From: Kofleriaceae bacterium
Lineage (GTDB): Bacteria; Myxococcota_A; Polyangia; Haliangiales; Haliangiaceae
NCBI GenBank assembly: GCA_018058095.1
Contig: JAGPCO010000007.1
Span: 1 to 64,000 of the forward strand
DNA: 64,000 nt
Direction: 5' to 3'
The notes under the pieces were generated by a model. That model saw only the letters and a program-made list of their open reading frames with translations, had not been told where the DNA came from and did no database searches. Positions 42,381 to 55,593 of this stretch are shown piece after piece (position 1 is the first letter of the stretch; the number at the start of each line of letters is the position of its first letter). The translations under genes and the position numbers were made by a program.

Positions 42381-42570
42381 CACCCACCGACCTCTCTTGG
42401 CCGCCCTCGCGGGCGACGCCGGGTGAGCCTACACCCGGGCACGGCCCCGCGGCCGAGCCCGTCAGGCCACGATCGTGTCACGGCGACCGGGACCGGGCGG
42501 CCGGCATCCGGTGCGCGCGCTCGCCTGCGTCGAAGCGGCCGGGGCCGACGCGCCTCGGCGCGCGCTGCGA

Positions 42571-42608
42571 TTGACAGCGGCCGGGACCCCTGTCGATAGT
42601 CGCCGGCG
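42571..42608 (+). promoter_or_regulatory. Strong sigma-70-type promoter of the TatT-like lipoprotein gene
   Basis: TTGACA at 42571-42576, an 18-base spacer, and GATAGT at 42595-42600. The expected +1 is near 42607, leaving a one- or two-base leader before ATG 42609. It is the best consensus promoter in the window. Confidence 0.6.
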
Positions 42609-43526
42609 ATGCGCAGCAAGCTCCCCCTGGTGTTGACGACGTGGTTCACGGTGCTGGCCCTGGCCCTGGCCGGATGCGGCGGCGGTGGTGGTGGTGGCGG
42701 CGGCATCCGCCGCGGCACGCTCGACGCCGCCGGCAAGCAGAAGCAGCAGGCAGCGGTGGCCGCCGGCGACGCCGCCTACGCCAAGCGGGCCGACCGGGCC
42801 CAGCTCGAGGCCTCGATCCGGTCGTACGAGGAGGCGCTGGGGCTCGATGAGACCGACTACCAGACGGCCGAGAAGCTGTCGCACGCGCTGTACCTCCTGG
42901 CCGACGGCCACCTGTACTTCGAGCGCGAGCAGAAGGAGGCCGAGTTCCTGGCCACCTACGAGAAGGGCTTCGCGGTGGCCCTGCGCGGCATGGCCGCGCT
43001 GTCGCCCCAGCTCGAGCAGCGCCTGGCCGCCGGCGTCGATCTCAAGGACGCGGTCGCCCTGCTCGACGTCAAGGGCGTCGGCCTCATGTACTGGTACGCC
43101 ACCAACCTCGGCAAGTGGGGCAACGCGCAGGACATCACCGTGGTGCTCCAGTACAAGGAGCGCATCCTGGCCCTGATGACCCGGGTGTTCGAGCTCGACC
43201 CGACCTACTTCTACGGCGCGCCGTACCGCTACTTCGGCGCCTACTACGCCATCGCCCCCAGCTTCGCCGGCGGCGACCTCGACAAGAGCTGGAAGTACTT
43301 CCAGGACGGCATCAAGCACGAGCCGCGCTACCTGGCGCTGTACACGCTCATCGCCGAGAACTACGCGCCCAAGAAGCAGGACGCGGCGATGTTCGATCAG
43401 ATGATCCAGAAGGTGCTCGACGCCGCGCTCGACGTCCTGCCCGGCCTGGAGGCCGAGACCGCGATCGAGAAGCGCAAGGCGGAGCAGCTCAAGCAGCGCA
43501 AGGAGTCGGGCGAGATCCCGTTCTGA
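42609..43526 (+). CDS. TRAP transporter TatT-component-family lipoprotein
   Basis: 305 residues. The lipoprotein signal ends LALALAGC at C23, followed by a run of nine or more glycines. The mature part is all helical, TPR-like: RSYEEALGLDETDYQTAEKL, LMYWYATNLGKWGNAQDI, LMTRVFELDPTYFYGAPYRY and FGAYYAIAPSFAGGDLDKSW. The YWYATNLGKW and GAPYRYFGAYYA phrases fit the TatT (PF16811-type) family, which forms trimers beside TRAP or other transport systems. No TRAP permease lies nearby, so the partner is unknown. It ends before a palindromic repeat. The gene is single and preceded by a strong near-leaderless promoter. Confidence 0.8.
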   Translation: MRSKLPLVLTTWFTVLALALAGCGGGGGGGGGIRRGTLDAAGKQKQQAAVAAGDAAYAKRADRAQLEASIRSYEEALGLDETDYQTAEKLSHALYLLADGHLYFEREQKEAEFLATYEKGFAVALRGMAALSPQLEQRLAAGVDLKDAVALLDVKGVGLMYWYATNLGKWGNAQDITVVLQYKERILALMTRVFELDPTYFYGAPYRYFGAYYAIAPSFAGGDLDKSWKYFQDGIKHEPRYLALYTLIAENYAPKKQDAAMFDQMIQKVLDAALDVLPGLEAETAIEKRKAEQLKQRKESGEIPF

Positions 43527-43537
43527 GCCGGGGGCTC

Positions 43538-43562
43538 GCAGGCCGCTGAAGAAGCAGCCTGC
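43538..43562. repeat. Palindromic REP-like hairpin (copy 1)
   Basis: GCAGGCCGCT, loop GAAGA, then AGCAGCCTGC: a 10-base stem with one mismatch. It lies between two convergent genes and could serve as a bidirectional terminator. The same element occurs perfectly at 50107. Confidence 0.7.
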
Positions 43563-43574
43563 TCGCGCCGACGG

Positions 43575-43766
43575 CTACCAGCTGCCCTGGCGCTGGAACC
43601 AGCACGACGGGCACTGGCCCTCGAAGTACACCTCGTCCTCGAAGGTCGACCCGCAGGTCTCGCACTGCACGTAGCCGAACCGGATGTAGGCCCCGCCCCC
43701 GGCCGCCTCGATCTCGGCCGAGGAGAGCGACCTGGGCTTGAGTTGCTTCCGCGCCGGCTTCTTCAT
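43575..43766 (-). CDS. Small zinc-ribbon protein
   Basis: 63 residues. A basic N-terminus (MKKPARKQLKPRSLSSAEIE) is followed by a zinc ribbon with C35-x2-C38 and C52-x2-C55 (QCETCGS ... QCPSCWF). Zinc ribbons of this size often bind nucleic acid or act as adaptors, but nothing more can be said. The GGGGA just before ATG 43766 is a close but acceptable ribosome site. The frame upstream is open but unlike protein. It is convergent with the TatT-like gene and divergent from clpB (193-base gap). Confidence 0.65.
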   Translation of the reverse strand: MKKPARKQLKPRSLSSAEIEAAGGGAYIRFGYVQCETCGSTFEDEVYFEGQCPSCWFQRQGSW

Positions 43767-43925
43767 TCCCCATGCCTGCAGCAAGCGCTGGGCCAGCGCC
43801 CAAGCTGCGCCAGGCCGGCGGAATCCGTTCCAAGGTCGTGCCGTCGGTGCACACGATGCGCATCCCGGGCCGTCCCCAGGGTTGTGCACTGGGCCCTTCT
43901 GTACACCTGATCCCGCCCTGCCCCC

Positions 43926-43959
43926 TTGCCGGATTGGTGAGGGTGGTTACGTTCCGGCC
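43926..43959 (+). promoter_or_regulatory. Promoter of clpB, leaderless
   Basis: TTGCCG at 43926-43931, a 16-base spacer, TACGTT at 43948-43953, then six bases and ATG 43960, so +1 is the A of ATG. No CIRCE element is seen in the 193-base gap, and no clear sigma-32 consensus. Confidence 0.4.
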
Positions 43960-46631
<2,672 letters not shown>

Positions 46632-46635
<4 letters not shown>

Positions 46636-47417
46636 GCCTCGACTTCGATCCCGCGGTCGACCACTACAAGGTGCTCGGCGTCGAGTCCAAGGCCTCGATC
46701 GACGACATCAAGAAGGCCTACCGCAAGCTGGCCAAGGCCAACCACCCCGACTCGACCGGCGGCGACAAGACCAAGGAGCAGCGCTTCAAGCAGATCTCGA
46801 ACGCCTACGAGGTGCTGGGTGATCCGAAGAAGCGGGCCCAGTACGACGCCATCCGCGCCGGCGGCGGTCGTATGCCGGGTGGCATGGGCGGCGGCTTCCC
46901 CGGCGGCGCCAGCGGTGGCGGGGTCGACCTGGGCGATCTGTTCGGCCAGTTCTTCGCCGGCGGGCGACCGGGCGGCCGGGTCCGGGTCGAGCGGTTCGAC
47001 TTCGGCGACGAGGGCGGCTGGCCGCCGCACGGTGGTGGTGGCCACGGCGGCGGCGCCCGCCGCCCCGGCGCGGACGCGGTCGACGCCGAGTTCGAGAGTC
47101 GGGTCCAGGCCTCCGACGGCAGCTGGCTGACCGTCACCGGCGCCGACGTCCACTCCGACCTGCGCATCCCGTTCGACCAGGCCATGCTCGGCACGGTGGC
47201 CGAGGTCGCCACCCTCGACGGCAAGGCCAAGGTCAAGATCCCACCCGGCAGCTCGAGCGGGCGCAAGCTGCGCCTGCGCGGCAAGGGCGGCGTGGCCGGC
47301 GGTCGCGCTGGCGACCACTACGTGACCGTCCACCTCGACGTCCCGGCCGAGCTCGACGAGGAGGCCAAGCGCCTGCTGGTCGAGCTGGTCGGCCGGCTCA
47401 AGAAGCCGCGGCGCTGA
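46632..47417 (+). CDS. Short CbpA/DnaJ-type J-domain protein
   Basis: 261 residues, against about 370 for DnaJ. The J-domain is complete (DHYKVLGVESKASIDDIKKA, HPD at 38-40, NAYEVLGDPKKRAQYD). A Gly/Met-rich linker (about 76-105) and a His/Gly stretch follow. Only one substrate-binding C-terminal domain is evident (LRIPFDQAMLGTVAEVATLD, then IPPGSSSGRKLRLRGKG and DHYVTVHLDVPAEL). The zinc finger is absent. It is type II (CbpA/DjlA-like) with a reduced CTD. It starts inside the clpB stop codon (ATGA), so it is made with ClpB and is a natural J partner for a ClpB-DnaK machine. DnaK itself is not in the window. Confidence 0.9.
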
Positions 47418-47677
47418 GCGCCGGGCCCGGCGCGGCCGTCAGAGCTCGCCGCCGCCGACGCGGTCACCACCCTGGCCAAACGGGGCGTGGCGAAGTCGCC
47501 GCCCGCGCCCTACGCTGCCCCGGTGACACGACCTGATGGCGGCCGGGCGGCAGGCAAGCCGTCTTCCGGGTTGAACCGGCCTCGAACCTGCGGAATCCTC
47601 GCAGCCCGGGGCTGGACGTTTGCCGCCGCGCACCGTGGGCAAGCGGCCCGGGCCCGGTCATAGTTGAAGGAAGCACG
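47418..47677 (+). other. Gap upstream of lon with promoter-like elements
   Basis: 260 bases. CATAGT at 47659-47664 lies 13 bases before ATG 47678 and could be a -10. AAGGA before the ATG is a good ribosome site, so lon is unlike the leaderless genes. No gene is evident; several short open frames are not protein-like. Confidence 0.35.
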
Positions 47678-50106
<2,429 letters not shown>

Positions 50107-50107
<1 letters not shown>

Positions 50108-50131
50108 CAGGCTGCTGAAGAAGCAGCCTGC
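50107..50131. repeat. Palindromic REP-like hairpin (copy 2), at the lon stop
   Basis: GCAGGCTGCT, loop GAAGA, AGCAGCCTGC: a perfect 10-base stem whose first base is the last base of the lon TAG codon. Confidence 0.8.
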
Positions 50132-50148
50132 CAGGCATTTTCGATCTC

Positions 50149-50220
50149 GCAGCCTGCTGAAAAACACGGAGCCCGTCCCGTCGGCAGGAGCCGCCGGCAC
50201 GGGTTTTTCAGCAGCCTGCT
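50149..50220. terminator. Long inverted repeat after lon, probable bidirectional terminator and REP element
   Basis: Arms TGCTGAAAAAC (50155-50165) and GTTTTTCAGCA (50203-50213) enclose a second GC stem (CCGTCGGC ... GCCGCCGG). The flanks repeat GCAGCCTGCT, the unit of the hairpin at 50107. The T-run on either strand could end transcription of lon and of the convergent gene 50238-50546. Confidence 0.7.
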
Positions 50221-50237
50221 AGGCGCGGCGGAACGGC

Positions 50238-50546
50238 TCAGACGGCGACGGTGCCGAGCTGGGCGAACTCGGCGTACAGCCGCTCGACCGCGCCGATGGG
50301 CAGGTAGCCCAGGGCGGCCGCAGCCTCGCCCAGGCGCACGCCCGGGTTGCGGTCCTGCATCTGCAGGGCGCGGAACAGCTGGAAGCGGTCGAGCGCCTGC
50401 TGCTCGACCAGGTACTCGCCGAACGCGATCTCCTTGAGCCCGTCCTCTTCGACCGCGACGCCCTTGTTGGCGTACTCGAAGTACCGCGAGATGTCCTGCG
50501 CGTTCATCGCGGCGACGTTGGTCAGGGCTCGGGCGGACGAGGTCAT
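50238..50546 (-). CDS. MshEN-like small protein (possible c-di-GMP-binding domain)
   Basis: 102 residues. The core reads FGEYLVEQQALDRFQLFRAL, then QMQDRNPGVRLGEAAAALGY. This order (short helix, LxxxQLxxAL, Q, then RLGExxxxLGYL) matches one half of the MshEN/T2SSE-N fold found at the front of type II and IV pilus ATPases, some of which bind c-di-GMP. The N-terminal part (ISRYFEYANKGVAVEED) is helical. It stands alone without an ATPase domain, an unusual setting. AGGAG sits before ATG 50546; the in-frame ATG at 50507 is an alternative. It is convergent with lon across the repeat element. Confidence 0.5.
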   Translation of the reverse strand: MTSSARALTNVAAMNAQDISRYFEYANKGVAVEEDGLKEIAFGEYLVEQQALDRFQLFRALQMQDRNPGVRLGEAAAALGYLPIGAVERLYAEFAQLGTVAV

Positions 50547-50761
50547 GGCGGCTCCTGGGTCAGACCAGAGCATGGCCTGTGCCACCTGGCGAGCCCCTTG
50601 CCGCGGCGAGGGATCAACGGCTTGCCCCAGGTCGCAGCCGGGATCCGGGCCTCGGTGGCGGCGGGAGTAGCCGGCAGGCTGGCCACCAGGCGAGCCGATC
50701 CGACGGTGGGCGCCGGGGGCCCGGACCAGGCCGCCGGGGAGCCCGAGGTGGCAGGACGCGC

Positions 50762-50773
50762 TACCCTGCGCGG
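50762..50773 (+). promoter_or_regulatory. -10 box directly before the sugar dehydrogenase gene
   Basis: TACCCT at 50762-50767, six bases, then GTG at 50774: +1 is the G of GTG. It supports a GTG start, as does the lipoprotein signal that follows. Confidence 0.45.
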
Positions 50774-52069
50774 GTGCCAGCCACCCGCCTGATCACCCCG
50801 ACGCTGCTTCTTGGCCTGGTCGCCACCGTCGGCTGTGGCAACGACCCGGCCCGGACCGGCACCCCAACCACTCCGCCGCCGACCGACCCCGGCCCGACGG
50901 GGCCGCCGCCGACCACCGCTCAACCCATGGGCGGCCGGGCCGACGCTGCGCCCATCCCGCCCCCACCGCCTGGCAGCGCCGCGCTCGCCCCGGTGCCAGC
51001 GGCCACGGTGGCGCCGCTCGGCCTGCGCAAGCTCGTCGGTGGGCTGCGCCGCCCGGTCGCCCTGTTGCCGGCGCCGGGCGATACGACGCGGCTGTACATC
51101 GTCGAGCAGCCGGGCCGCATCCGCGTGCTCGAGGGCGGGTCCCTGCGGCCCGAGCCGTTCTACGACATCACCGGCAAGGTCTCGACCGGCAACGAGCAGG
51201 GCCTGCTCGGGCTGGCGTTCCACCCCGGCTACGCCACGAATCGGCGCCTGTACGTCAACTACACCGATCCCGACAAGGACACCCACGTCGTCGAGTACCG
51301 CGCCAGCGCCGACGGCCTGCGGATCGACCCGAACACGGCGCGCGAGCTGCTGGTGGTGGACCAGCCGTACTCGAACCACAACGGCGGCCACCTCGCGTTT
51401 GGCCCCGACGGCAAGCTGTACGTCGGCCTGGGCGACGGCGGCTCGGCCGGCGACCCGCTCGGCGCCGGCCAGGATCTGAAGCAGAAGCTCGGCAAGATGC
51501 TGCGCCTCGACGTCGACGCGCCGTCGACGGCGAAGGCGCCGACCGAGATCGCGCTGTACGGCCTGCGCAACCCGTGGCGCTACGCCTTCGACCCGGCCAC
51601 CGGCGACCTGTACATCGGCGACGTCGGCCAGGACCAGTGGGAGAACGTGTACGTCGTCGCCGCCGGTGATCGCCTGGTCCACAACTTCGGCTGGAACGTG
51701 AGCGAGGGCGCGCACTGCTTCCGCAGCAAGGAGTGCGACCAGCGCAACTTCACCGCGCCGGTGGCCGACTACGCGCACGCCGAGGGCTGCTCGATCACCG
51801 GCGGCCAGGTCTACCGCGGCGCCGCCCTGCCCGAGCTGGCCGGCGTGTACTTCTACGCCGACTACTGCACCGGCCTCCTGCGCAGCTTCCGCTGGTACCG
51901 CGCCCCCGACGAGCGCGCCGGCGGCGTCATCCGCGACCACTGGGACTGGAAGGCCACGCTCGACCGCGACGGGGTGCTGGCCCAGGTCTCGTCCTTCGGC
52001 ACCGACGCCGCCGGCGAGCTGTACGTCGTCCTCCTGACCGGCTCGATCTACCAGCTGGTCCGGCGCTGA
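50774..52069 (+). CDS. PQQ-dependent aldose sugar dehydrogenase-like lipoprotein (YliI/GSDH family)
   Basis: 431 residues from GTG. A lipoprotein signal ends ATVGC with Cys near 21, followed by a Pro/Thr linker of about 60 residues. The catalytic part is a six-bladed propeller of the soluble glucose dehydrogenase family: LRRPVALLPAPGDTTRLYIV, GNEQGLLGLAFHPGYATNRR, PYSNHNGGHLAFGPDGKLYV, then YGLRNPWRYAFDPATGDLYI and GDVGQDQWENVYV. The His in NHNGGH is the family's general base and binds the PQQ site. It oxidises sugars at the cell surface, passing electrons to quinone or cytochrome. The cytochrome-like lipoprotein at 52640 lies nearby on the other strand. It ends two bases from the convergent cupin gene. 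Confidence 0.88.
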   Translation: MPATRLITPTLLLGLVATVGCGNDPARTGTPTTPPPTDPGPTGPPPTTAQPMGGRADAAPIPPPPPGSAALAPVPAATVAPLGLRKLVGGLRRPVALLPAPGDTTRLYIVEQPGRIRVLEGGSLRPEPFYDITGKVSTGNEQGLLGLAFHPGYATNRRLYVNYTDPDKDTHVVEYRASADGLRIDPNTARELLVVDQPYSNHNGGHLAFGPDGKLYVGLGDGGSAGDPLGAGQDLKQKLGKMLRLDVDAPSTAKAPTEIALYGLRNPWRYAFDPATGDLYIGDVGQDQWENVYVVAAGDRLVHNFGWNVSEGAHCFRSKECDQRNFTAPVADYAHAEGCSITGGQVYRGAALPELAGVYFYADYCTGLLRSFRWYRAPDERAGGVIRDHWDWKATLDRDGVLAQVSSFGTDAAGELYVVLLTGSIYQLVRR

Positions 52070-52070
52070 C

Positions 52071-52604
52071 TCAGCCGGCCCCGGGGCCGCCGGGCAGCGA
52101 CGGGTCGGGCGCCTCGCCGTGCCAGTAGTCGCGGGTGGCGGTGTGGTCGAGCATGGTGCGCAGGGCGCGGACCAGGACCTTGCCGGAGTCGGGGTAGACC
52201 ACGACGTCGGACGGGTCGCGATCGCCGATGACCAGGTAGCGGCACACGACGTCGGTGTGGTTGTACAGGCAGTGGCCGTCGGCGGCGCCGGCCGGGAAGC
52301 GCACGTAGTCGCCGGCGACCATGACGTGGCGGGCCGCGCCGATGCGGGCGGTCAGCGCGCCGTCGAGGACGAGCACGTGCTCTTCCTCGCGCAGGTGGTA
52401 GTGAGCCGGGTTGTTCTGCTTGCCCGGGGCCAGCTCCTCGATCGACACGCCGATCTTGTACGGCTGCGGGCCGGTCGCCTCCGACAGGTGGCGGTAGCGG
52501 ATGGCGAAGTGGTCGCCGTGGTGGAACTCGGTCCACGCCACGTCGCCGGTGTGGATGGGCTGAGCCGGATCGGGCGAGGACGTCGGGGGCGGCGGGGTGG
52601 TCAT
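52071..52604 (-). CDS. Cupin domain protein
   Basis: 177 residues. The cupin motif is complete: H68-x-H70-x4-E75-x6-G (AHYHLREEEHVLVLDG) and the second half GDYVRFPAGAADGHCLYN with H111, giving three His and one Glu for a metal. It has no signal peptide, so it is cytoplasmic. The Pro-rich N-terminus (MTTPPPPTSSPDPAQP) is followed by a beta-rich body. The domain is common in sugar isomerases and dioxygenases, and the reaction is unknown. It is convergent with the sugar dehydrogenase. Its start coincides with a -10 (TAGCCT at 52616-52611), so it would be leaderless. Confidence 0.8.
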   Translation of the reverse strand: MTTPPPPTSSPDPAQPIHTGDVAWTEFHHGDHFAIRYRHLSEATGPQPYKIGVSIEELAPGKQNNPAHYHLREEEHVLVLDGALTARIGAARHVMVAGDYVRFPAGAADGHCLYNHTDVVCRYLVIGDRDPSDVVVYPDSGKVLVRALRTMLDHTATRDYWHGEAPDPSLPGGPGAG

Positions 52605-52616
52605 GCCCGCAGGCTA
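52605..52616 (-). promoter_or_regulatory. -10 box directly before the cupin gene
   Basis: Minus strand TAGCCT at 52616-52611, six bases, then ATG at 52604. Expected +1 is the A of ATG. The space to the upstream gene's stop (52640) is only 35 bases. Confidence 0.4.
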
Positions 52617-52639
52617 CGGCACCCGGTGCCGCGCCGTCG

Positions 52640-54364
52640 CTACTCGATGGCGACGATGGTCTCGGTCCACTGCGCGATGTGGTTACCCTCGGCCAGCACC
52701 TGGAACGGCAGGCGCACCGCCGGCGCCGAGGCCGGCAGCCCGGCCGCGGCGCGCTCGGGGTAGAACGGCGCCAGCCACAGCTGCGGCGCCTGGGTCCCGA
52801 CCGAGCGCACGCCGAACGGGCGGCGCGTCGCCACCGTCAGCCACAGCACGGTCTCGCTGCCCCCGGTCGCGGTCGGCTCGTGGCTCACGAACGGGGTCCA
52901 CTTCGGCCACGAGTTGTAGGTCGCGGCGACCTCGGCCTCGGCCAGGCGAACCGGCGCCCCGCTCCCGTCGGCCCGCACCACCCACAGCTCGGCGTTGCGG
53001 TTGTCGTAGCTGCTGCCACCGACCGCGCGGTTGAACAGGACCCACTGCCCGTCGGGCGAGAACGACGGGTAGTACGGGTACGACCCTGCGCTCGGCTCGA
53101 CCAGCGAGCGCGGCGCGCCGACGGTGCGCGCGGTCGGGTCGTAGTCGAACACCACCAGGCGTCCGCTCGAGGTCCAGACCTCGTCGCCGGAGATCAGCTC
53201 GGTCGCCACCACCTGCAGGCCGCCGGGGGCGACGTCGGGGTGGGAGATACGCGAGGCGCCGTGGATGACGCTCATCTGCCCGGTGCCGAGGTCGGTCACG
53301 CGCAGGCCGTCGGTCGCGGTGGTGAACATGTCGCGGTTGTTGGGGTGGATGGCGGCGAAGTTCCACTGCTGCGCGCCCTCGGCCAGGTACGGGGCCAGGC
53401 CGTCGACGGCGACCGCGTTGCCGACGTTGAGGTTGCCACCCTCGCGCCGGAACGCGACCACCGTGCCGTCGCGCGACACGGCGTGGCAGCCGACGCAGCC
53501 GGTCTGGCCGACCGGCGGGTAGAACCGCTCGGGCGGCGCCGCCGCCGTGGTCATGTCGTAGCGCATGACCGCGCGCTGGGTCGTGTTCCAGTAGTACACG
53601 CCGCCGCGCACGTCCTCGGCGGCGATCCGCAGCGCCTCGCTGCCCTCGATGAACGTGGTCGGCGCGGCGCTGGCCAGGCCGCGCACCCGCACCGTCAGCT
53701 CGACGCCACGCGCCCCGGTCGAGAGCCGGGCCCACAGGTCGGCGGCGAGCGTGTGGTACGTCGACGCCGCCAGGCGCGCCACGTAGGTGCGCAGGGTGAC
53801 GAAGCCGCCCGACAGGGTGAGCTCGTACACGTCCTTGCCGGCGGGATCGGTCCAGTGCACGTCCATCTCGCCGAGGTTGGGCGGTACCACCGCGCCGGCC
53901 GGGGGGTAGGCGATGGTCAGCGCCTGCGACGGATCCAGCGTCGCGCCGGCGAACTGCCCGGCCGCGCCGGGGTCGGCCGTACCGGGCACGGTCTGGGTCA
54001 GGAACACCTCGAACGGCGCGTCACCGGCCAGGCCGTCGACGGATCCGACCACGCGCCCCGGGCCGGCCGCGCTGGCCGACACCACGAGGGTCGCGCCGCT
54101 GACAGCGCCGAAGCCGCCCGGCTCGACCGCGAAGGCGGTGGAGGAGGTCACGTCGGTCTCGCTGCCGTCGGCGCCAACCCGCAGCGCGGTCACCGTCGGC
54201 GTCACGTCGACCACGCCGTCATCGACGCGGATGGTCGGGGCCGACAGTCGCACCACCAGCGAGGCGTTGCCCTCGGCGGCGTCGATGTCGTCACCTCCAC
54301 CCGAGTTGGGTCCACACGCGAGCAGGCCAGCGGCGAGGATGACGGCGGACGCCAGGGTTCTCAT
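52640..54364 (-). CDS. Lipoprotein with a CxxCH haem motif and TolB-like propeller
   Basis: 574 residues. The lipoprotein signal (GLLAC, C17) precedes an Ig-like region (about 30-130: LVVRLSAPTIRVDDGVVDVT), a linker, a second beta region with YPPAGAVVPPNLGEMDVHW, then a single c-type haem motif in TGCVGCHAVSRDGTVVAF (about 305). The remainder has propeller-type repeats (SGRLVVFDYDP, YYPSFSPDGQWVLFNRA, RNAELWVVRADGSG). Haem attachment with a periplasmic propeller suggests electron transfer or a scaffold. It may function with the PQQ dehydrogenase nearby (inference). The ATG at 54364 follows a -10 box. Confidence 0.78.
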   Translation of the reverse strand: MRTLASAVILAAGLLACGPNSGGGDDIDAAEGNASLVVRLSAPTIRVDDGVVDVTPTVTALRVGADGSETDVTSSTAFAVEPGGFGAVSGATLVVSASAAGPGRVVGSVDGLAGDAPFEVFLTQTVPGTADPGAAGQFAGATLDPSQALTIAYPPAGAVVPPNLGEMDVHWTDPAGKDVYELTLSGGFVTLRTYVARLAASTYHTLAADLWARLSTGARGVELTVRVRGLASAAPTTFIEGSEALRIAAEDVRGGVYYWNTTQRAVMRYDMTTAAAPPERFYPPVGQTGCVGCHAVSRDGTVVAFRREGGNLNVGNAVAVDGLAPYLAEGAQQWNFAAIHPNNRDMFTTATDGLRVTDLGTGQMSVIHGASRISHPDVAPGGLQVVATELISGDEVWTSSGRLVVFDYDPTARTVGAPRSLVEPSAGSYPYYPSFSPDGQWVLFNRAVGGSSYDNRNAELWVVRADGSGAPVRLAEAEVAATYNSWPKWTPFVSHEPTATGGSETVLWLTVATRRPFGVRSVGTQAPQLWLAPFYPERAAAGLPASAPAVRLPFQVLAEGNHIAQWTETIVAIE

Positions 54365-54402
54365 CGCCGGTGATCGTAGGCCGGTGCGGCGGCGGTTCGC
54401 AA
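54365..54402 (-). promoter_or_regulatory. Promoter of the cytochrome-motif lipoprotein gene
   Basis: Minus strand: TTGCGA at 54402-54397, 18-base spacer, TACGAT at 54378-54373, +1 about 54366, leader two bases before ATG 54364. Confidence 0.5.
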
Positions 54403-54433
54403 TGTGGGCAAGCGTGACGACCACGACGGCCTC

Positions 54434-54446
54434 CAGCAGGCTGCTG
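54434..54446. repeat. Half copy of the REP-like palindrome
   Basis: CAGCAGGCTGCTG, the unit shared with 43538 and 50107, standing alone between the lipoprotein start and the dehydrogenase stop. Confidence 0.5.
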
Positions 54447-54522
54447 AACGGCGCCAGGTGACGTCGCCTCGCGCACGCCGGCCTACATGCCGGACCGGGA
54501 CCCACCCGCGCGCCGCTGGCCT

Positions 54523-55593
54523 TCAGCCGGCGGCGACGGCCCGGCACACCGCGGCGGTGAAGCCGCGGGTGTCGGTGCTGCCACCGAGGTCGCGGGTCCG
54601 GGTCGCGCCGTCGGCGAGGGCGGCCGCCACGCCGCGGCGCAGCCGGTCGCCGGCGCCGCCCTGACCGACGTGGTCGAGCAGCATGGCGGCCGACAGCATG
54701 AGGGCGGCCGGGTTGGCCACACCCTTGCCGGCGATGTCGGGCGCGGTGCCGTGGACGGCCTCGAAGATGGCCGGCCCGGTCGCGCCGGCCGGGGCGCCCT
54801 CGGCCGGCGCGCCGAGGTTGGCGGCCGGGGCGACCCCCAGGCCCCCGACCAGGCCGGCGATGAGGTCAGACAGGATGTCGCCGAACAGGTTCATCGTCAC
54901 GATCACGTCGAACCGCTCGGGCGCGGTGACCAGCTTCATGGCGCAGGCGTCGACGATGACGTCGTCGAACTGGATCTCGGGGTAACGCGGCGCGATGGCC
55001 CGCCCGGTGTCGAGGAACAGGCCGTTGGACAGCTTGAGGATGTTGGCCTTGTGCACCAGCGTGACGCGCTTGCGGCCGTGCTTGCGCGCGTACTCGAACG
55101 CGTAGGTGATGATCCGCTCCGAGCCGTACCGGGTGATGATGGCGATCGACTCGGCCGCGGTCCGGCGCGGGTCGACGTAGTGCTCGACGCCGGCGTACAG
55201 GTCCTCGGTGTTCTCCCGGACCATGACGATGTCGACGCCGCTGTAGCGGGACGGCACGCCGGCCAGGGTGCGGGCCGGGCGGACGTTGGCGTACAGGTCG
55301 AAGTGCTGGCGCAGCGCGACGTTGACCGAGCGGAAGCCGGCGCCGATGGGGGTGCCGAGCGGGCCCTTGAGCGCGACCTGGTGCTGCTGGATCGAAGCGA
55401 TCGTCGCCGCCGGCAGCGGGTCGCCCAGGCGCTCGGCCGCGGTCATGCCGGCCAGCTGCCGGTCCCAGGTCACCGCGCCGCCGGCGGCGGCGATCGCCTC
55501 GCAGGTGGCGGCGGCGATCTCGGGGCCGATGCCGTCGCCCTCGATCAGGGTGGCGGTCACCGGGGACGACGACGAGGACGGAGCAGCGGTCAT
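54523..55593 (-). CDS. Isocitrate/isopropylmalate dehydrogenase family enzyme, likely NAD-dependent isocitrate dehydrogenase
   Basis: 356 residues. The beta-decarboxylating dehydrogenase fold is clear: LIEGDGIGPEI, KGPLGTPIGAGFRSVNVALR, DLYANVRPARTLAGV, VDIVMVRENTEDLYAG, VHKANILKLSNGLFLD, NLFGDILSDLIAGLVGGLG and FEAVHGTAPDIAGKGVANPA. The S-x-N-x3-R substrate site with RENTEDLYAG fits NAD-dependent isocitrate or homoisocitrate enzymes better than LeuB, which has a different motif there. It catalyses oxidative decarboxylation of isocitrate to 2-oxoglutarate. The ATG at 55593 overlaps the stop of the Rieske gene (ATGA), so it belongs to the kinase-regulator operon as its last gene. Ser/Ala linker at the N-terminus. 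Confidence 0.88.
   Translation of the reverse strand: MTAAPSSSSSPVTATLIEGDGIGPEIAAATCEAIAAAGGAVTWDRQLAGMTAAERLGDPLPAATIASIQQHQVALKGPLGTPIGAGFRSVNVALRQHFDLYANVRPARTLAGVPSRYSGVDIVMVRENTEDLYAGVEHYVDPRRTAAESIAIITRYGSERIITYAFEYARKHGRKRVTLVHKANILKLSNGLFLDTGRAIAPRYPEIQFDDVIVDACAMKLVTAPERFDVIVTMNLFGDILSDLIAGLVGGLGVAPAANLGAPAEGAPAGATGPAIFEAVHGTAPDIAGKGVANPAALMLSAAMLLDHVGQGGAGDRLRRGVAAALADGATRTRDLGGSTDTRGFTAAVCRAVAAG

Noticed and set aside
47500-47677. Sigma-32-type promoter or CIRCE element before lon and clpB
   Set aside because: I could not find CTTGAA-N13-15-CCCCAT or the CIRCE repeat with acceptable matches, despite the heat-shock genes.
50598-50792. Small plus-strand frame upstream of the sugar dehydrogenase
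   Set aside because: No ribosome site or -10, and it overlaps the leaderless start of the real gene in another frame.
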